Shown here one piece after another: positions 34,797 through 38,586 of a DNA stretch of 38,586 nucleotides (the stretch's first letter is position 1; every line of letters starts with the position of its first letter). The stretch is from Paludibacter propionicigenes. Lineage in GTDB: Bacteria > Bacteroidota > Bacteroidia > Bacteroidales > JAIFNL01. The translations under genes and the position numbers were made by a program. Under the pieces are notes generated by a model. It made no database searches. It saw only the letters and a program-made list of their open reading frames with translations, and was not told the DNA's origin. Where the stretch lies: NCBI GenBank assembly GCA_020721325.1, contig DYNA01000003.1, positions 1 through 38,586 of the forward strand. Reading direction: 5' to 3'.

Positions 34797-36473
34797 TTAC
34801 TTTTTATTCAATAAAAATAGATTGTTTTCACTCAAACAGACAATTCCACTTGAAGTATGGTACAATTTAGAGTGCATTGAAACCAATTCAGACTTAATTG
34901 TTGAAATAATTTCAAAATCGGGCAATCGTCTTATCAATATTTCATTGTCGGCAGCTTCATAAATAAAACCCAAATGGTTGCTTTTTTGAAATGCAAAATG
35001 CACAAAATCAGATAATTCAATATGGTCAATTAATTCAAATTGTAAACCGTTTATCTGAAAATATTTATTGATAACTTGTTTATTTTCAATGTATTGTACA
35101 ACTCCAATTTTACCAGATTGCTTTATTTTTTTTGGAATGATTGGCATTTTAACATTAGCTAAATTAGAACCGGTATCGTAAAATAAGCGATAAGTACCAC
35201 CGGTATTTTGAATAAAATTAGGAATTGAGAAAATATTTTCGCTAAAAATTTCAGTTCGTTTAACTTTTAAATTATTGTTATACAATGAATTAAGTTCAAT
35301 TGTGTACATCTGATTGCTTCCTATGCTTAGCAGAGTATTTCCATATTGAATTGACTTTTCATATTCTGGAAATTCAAAGTTTATTATTTCTAAAGCAGTA
35401 TTATTTCTTTCAATTTTATATAATTTTTTATCTTTTTTTGCAAAAAAGTAATTTTCTGATAAAAATATATTTTCAAAGTCTATTTTTTTTAATGTACAAA
35501 AATCATGTAATTGTCCTTTCTCGTTGGCACTAAAAAGAATAAAATTTTCAGTGGTTTCTGCATAGCCCTTGTTGCTAATAAATTCAATATCAATTATTTC
35601 GGTATGATTTAAAAATTGCTTAATAAATAAATTTGCATCGTTTAAAATGTTAACTATTTGTTTTTTAACAGTTTGAACTTGAAAATTGTCATTCAAATTT
35701 AGTAGAAACCTTTCTCCAAAAACAAAAATTCGTTCAAATAGATTTTGTAAATTTTTCCAAATAATTGGAGTATAAACTTTGGGTTTAATTATATCGGTAG
35801 CAAAAATTGGTATTTTTAAAATCATTCTATCTTGCATTTTTTTTATTGTTGCTGAAATTCCTTTGTATGGGTGTGCAAAAGTAAACAGGTAAAACACTTG
35901 TACTGCCAAAGCAAAATAATCGCTCTGTACAGAAACTATACCTTGATACAAATAATCTCGGATTTCTTCGAGCAAACGTCCTGAATGTGGAACATTTGGA
36001 ATTTGGTACGAATCGGTATCAATACATTTTAAAGTTCCGTTGAGATTGAAAAGAATGTTAAATTGATTGAAATCGCCAATTACAATATTCTCATTATGAG
36101 CTATTTTAATAGATTCAACCAGTTGTCGGGCTATTTTTAGTTTAAAATCGAGCGTTAAATTGAATTTGTCGCAGAAATTTTTGTTAAATAAATTGGAAAT
36201 TGGCAAATAATCGCTCGAAAGATATTCCATTGAAAACCCAACTATTTTATTATCAGCGGAATAAAATAATTCTTCAGGTATGACAAAAATTTGAGAAGGC
36301 AACTTTTTTAAATACCAAAAAACTTCTTCTGTTATACCATTTATTCCTTTGTGGTAAATTTTAACTACTTTGTTGTTATCAAATTTTATAATAGCTCCTT
36401 CTCCACCTCGTTGAATTTCAAGGTTTTCGTCTATTTGTATTGCTTTTTTGTTTTTAGTGTAAACGGTTATCAT
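34797..36473 (-). CDS. TerY-P/YegI-like protein kinase with probable C-terminal beta-propeller
   Basis: A 558 aa cytoplasmic protein. Residues 1-230 are a diverged Ser/Thr kinase fold: glycine loop RGGEGAII (22-29), the beta-3 lysine VVKIY (K38), the catalytic-loop variant IGDFNQFNILF (132-142) in place of HRD...N, and the metal-binding DTDS (152-155) in CIDTDSYQI. That variant is typical of the YegI and TerY-P triad kinases. The TerY-P partners (vWA and PP2C) are not adjacent. Residues about 285-556 are beta-rich with repeating strands and are probably a propeller-like sensor or binding domain. It follows the racemase homologue by 26 bases on the same strand, so the two are an operon. Kinase activity is inferred. 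Confidence 0.8.
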   Translation of the reverse strand: MITVYTKNKKAIQIDENLEIQRGGEGAIIKFDNNKVVKIYHKGINGITEEVFWYLKKLPSQIFVIPEELFYSADNKIVGFSMEYLSSDYLPISNLFNKNFCDKFNLTLDFKLKIARQLVESIKIAHNENIVIGDFNQFNILFNLNGTLKCIDTDSYQIPNVPHSGRLLEEIRDYLYQGIVSVQSDYFALAVQVFYLFTFAHPYKGISATIKKMQDRMILKIPIFATDIIKPKVYTPIIWKNLQNLFERIFVFGERFLLNLNDNFQVQTVKKQIVNILNDANLFIKQFLNHTEIIDIEFISNKGYAETTENFILFSANEKGQLHDFCTLKKIDFENIFLSENYFFAKKDKKLYKIERNNTALEIINFEFPEYEKSIQYGNTLLSIGSNQMYTIELNSLYNNNLKVKRTEIFSENIFSIPNFIQNTGGTYRLFYDTGSNLANVKMPIIPKKIKQSGKIGVVQYIENKQVINKYFQINGLQFELIDHIELSDFVHFAFQKSNHLGFIYEAADNEILIRRLPDFEIISTIKSELVSMHSKLYHTSSGIVCLSENNLFLLNKK

Positions 36474-36499
36474 TTTTTTTGAAAATATTATTTTTTACG

Positions 36500-37390
36500 T
36501 TAAAATAAATCAGCTATCAATTCATAATTTTTTATAGCATAAGCTAATTCGGGAGTTTCTTTCTTAAATAATTCATACATAGCCATTTGATTGGTTTTTT
36601 CCATTTTTACTTTTGAAACTACTCTTAAATTAACTGTTGTATAATGCTTATTTTCAATGGATTTTGAAAATATAACTTCCGACATTTTATTATTTGGATT
36701 AAAAATACCATTTAGTTTGATTTTTTTTTCTGAAAAATTTTTTTCCCATAAAGGCATAGAATAGCCAAAATGAGTGCAATTTAGACTAATTGATAAATTA
36801 TTTTTATCCACTATTTCATTTAAAATTTCTGATATATATTTATCAATCGCATCGTTAGATTCTTTCCCATAAGGATTTTTTTCAATAATCGATTGTAAAT
36901 TTGGGCAAGCTTTATTATAAACTTGTTCACTTTTTATTCCTTTTTGAATTAACTTTTGTTTGTGCAAATTAGATGAAATCGTTGTTTCGGTGGCAAATAT
37001 AATTACTTTATTATCAGGGTTTTTAATTAAAAAATCATACATTTCTTGAACTCCAAAATCGACGATTTCAATTACCGGAAAATTTATTTTTTTTGAAAAT
37101 TCTGTTTCGTGATACAAAACCGATAGTGTATTGCAGGCTATTAAAATAATATCAGGCTTAAAATTTTTTTCCATTCCGAAAAGTGCTTTATTGAAAATTT
37201 CAATTTTTAAGCTCTTGTTTTTCAATTTATTATAACCAGAATTAATATCAAATAAAGCATCAGCAAAAATTAAATCAATGTGACTATATTTTTTTATAAC
37301 TTTCGCTTTTTTCAAAATATCTTCAACTACTGATAAACCGCCTAAACCTGAGTCTGTTACAACAATTCTAATATAATTATTTGTTTTCAT
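36500..37390 (-). CDS. Asp/Glu racemase family protein, MurI-like
   Basis: A protein of about 296 aa related to glutamate racemase. The N-terminal VTDSGLGGLSV (about 11-21) matches MurI FDSGVGGLTV, ACNTLS supplies the first catalytic cysteine (C86) and NCTHFGY the second (C205); both are present. It is longer than typical MurI (about 265 aa) and its C-terminal part is not conserved. The ORF track start at 37411 is a TTG; the ATG at 37390 gives a start close to the fold and is preferred. It lies upstream of the orphan kinase in an apparent operon. A main role in peptidoglycan D-Glu supply is possible, but the diverged flanking motifs and the neighbour suggest a specialised racemase. Confidence 0.8.
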   Translation of the reverse strand: MKTNNYIRIVVTDSGLGGLSVVEDILKKAKVIKKYSHIDLIFADALFDINSGYNKLKNKSLKIEIFNKALFGMEKNFKPDIILIACNTLSVLYHETEFSKKINFPVIEIVDFGVQEMYDFLIKNPDNKVIIFATETTISSNLHKQKLIQKGIKSEQVYNKACPNLQSIIEKNPYGKESNDAIDKYISEILNEIVDKNNLSISLNCTHFGYSMPLWEKNFSEKKIKLNGIFNPNNKMSEVIFSKSIENKHYTTVNLRVVSKVKMEKTNQMAMYELFKKETPELAYAIKNYELIADLF

Positions 37391-37617
37391 GCAAATTGCT
37401 TTTTTTTCCAAACAGAATTTTAAGAAAAATTGTGAATATGATTTTAAACAAAAATAATTATTTTTTTTGATTTTTAGCGGATAATTTTTTTTTTTGTAAT
37501 ATTTTATTTTATTTTTTTTATTTCTATAATTTTTATTATTTTTGAAAAATTCAATAATGAACCAAATGCTTTTTTAAAACCCCTATAAACCTTAAAATCA
37601 ATAAAATATTGAAAGGT

Positions 37618-38586
37618 ATGACAAAAAATGTTTTAATAATTTTCTTTTTTAGTATCATTTTATCGTGCGATATGCAAACCACTGATAATCAGATTAAACA
37701 GTACACTATCGAGCAATTTATGAATAGTGTAAATATTTTTGGAAGCTCATTCAATACCGATGAAACTAAAATTTTGATATCGAGTAATAAATCCGGTATT
37801 TATAATGCGTTTGAGATTGATTTAAAAGCAAAAATTCAAACTCAATTAACGCATTCCAAAGTGCAAGCTACTTATGCTATCAGCTATTTTCCTAACGACC
37901 AGAGGATTTTGTTAAAAGCTGATAATCAAGGAAATGAAATATTTCATTTGCTCCTACGCGCAACCGATGGCAAAATAACCGATTTAACTCCCGATTCTAC
38001 CGAAAGAGCCGAATTTAAAGACTGGAGCAGAGACGGGAAAAGTTTTTATTATACATCGACTAAACGAAATCCGCAATTTCAAGATGTTTACAAAATGGAC
38101 GTAACTAACTTTAAATCAGAGCTTATCTTTGAGAATAACGAAGGTTTAGAATTGGGAGCCATTTCTCCGACTGGAAAATATTTAGCTTTTTTAAAAATTA
38201 TTACTAACGACAATATTGATATATATCTTTATAATACTGATAATAAAGAACTTACATTAATTACTAACGAAGAGGGTGAGGTAAAAAATATTCCCTCTCA
38301 GTTTAGCTTAAATGAAAAGAACTTGTTCTTTTTAACCGATGAAAATTGCGAGTTTACTTATTTGAAAAAGTATAGTATTGAAAATAAGGAAGTGAGTGAA
38401 GTTTATAAAGAAAATTGGGATTTAATGTATGCCTATTATTCTTATAATGAAAAATATTTTATCGTCGGAATTAATAAAGAGGCTAAAACTGTTATTAAAG
38501 TATTTGATAATCAAACAAATAAGGAAATTATGTTTCCTAAATTCAGTTCCGGAAATATTACCTCGGTGAACGTTTCTAAATCGGAA
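37618..38586 (+). CDS. S9-family peptidase lipoprotein, N-terminal part (truncated at window end)
   Basis: This ORF is not in the track because it runs off the window. It opens with ATG at 37618 and stays open for 323 codons to the last base. The N-terminus is a lipoprotein signal with lipobox ILSC (about residues 14-17). The sequence YTIEQFMNSVNIFGSSF followed by KILISSNKSGIYNAFEID, and later blade-like repeats (AISPTGKYLAFLK, DIYLYNTDNKELTLI), match the propeller of Bacteroidetes prolyl-oligopeptidase-type (S9) peptidases; the catalytic domain would be beyond the edge. A TolB-like propeller protein without peptidase is the main alternative. It is divergent from the racemase gene by 227 bases. 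Confidence 0.8.
   Translation, partial: MTKNVLIIFFFSIILSCDMQTTDNQIKQYTIEQFMNSVNIFGSSFNTDETKILISSNKSGIYNAFEIDLKAKIQTQLTHSKVQATYAISYFPNDQRILLKADNQGNEIFHLLLRATDGKITDLTPDSTERAEFKDWSRDGKSFYYTSTKRNPQFQDVYKMDVTNFKSELIFENNEGLELGAISPTGKYLAFLKIITNDNIDIYLYNTDNKELTLITNEEGEVKNIPSQFSLNEKNLFFLTDENCEFTYLKKYSIENKEVSEVYKENWDLMYAYYSYNEKYFIVGINKEAKTVIKVFDNQTNKEIMFPKFSSGNITSVNVSKSE

Overview
The window comes from a low-GC member of the Bacteroidetes. Several things point there: very AT-rich intergenic DNA, two promoters matching the Bacteroidetes pattern (TTTG, 19 bases, TAnnTTTG), a UpxY-type NusG paralogue inside a capsule locus, a Wzc kinase with a Tyr-Gly tail, GldM-era style lipoproteins and an S9 peptidase lipoprotein, LETM1-like and SiaB/SiaC family proteins. 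The genus cannot be read from the sequence. No tRNA, rRNA, CRISPR array or insertion sequence was found.

Layout. 1-6.5 kb (minus strand): the head of a surface polysaccharide operon, running Wza-like export lipoprotein, Wzc tyrosine kinase, FnlA/CapE dehydratase, UpxY-like antiterminator, FnlC/Cap5G 2-epimerase, and continuing off the left edge. 6.5-16.4 kb: housekeeping and accessory genes (MarC family protein, secreted endonuclease/phosphatase-fold lipoprotein, an unrecognised lipoprotein, DUF1294, a HEPN-USP-USP fusion, a MurU-like nucleotidyltransferase in tandem with a secreted GH31 enzyme, an outer-membrane-like protein, NhaC). 16.5-20.5 kb: leuA-leuC-leuD, preceded by a previously unlisted leader peptide rich in leucine codons and a hairpin plus U-tract that together look like a transcription attenuator. 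20.9-22 kb: a DUF2007-USP-USP protein.

22.3-25.9 kb (plus strand): a partner-switching module. A transmembrane TPR-PAS-PP2C phosphatase (SiaA-like) is followed by a SiaB-like kinase, a SiaC-like substrate protein and a small BFD-type [2Fe-2S] protein. The last three sit behind a near-perfect Bacteroidetes promoter. No diguanylate cyclase (SiaD) is present, so the output is unknown.

26-37.4 kb: a run of signalling genes with domains best known from eukaryotic and bacterial immunity or cell-death pathways. One operon encodes a triple-TIR protein with an N-terminal nucleoside-deoxyribosyltransferase-like domain and a membrane anchor, a secreted leucine-rich-repeat protein, and a TerB/LETM1-like membrane protein. 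Next to it are a secreted WD40-caspase and a two-gene operon of a glutamate-racemase homologue and an orphan TerY-P/YegI-like kinase with a probable beta-propeller. The window ends inside an S9-type peptidase lipoprotein that the ORF track does not list.

The strongest candidates for something new are the SiaABC-without-SiaD module with its Fe-S partner, the TIR-LRR-LETM1 operon (possibly a periplasmic sensor feeding a transmembrane TIR effector), and the leucine attenuator.
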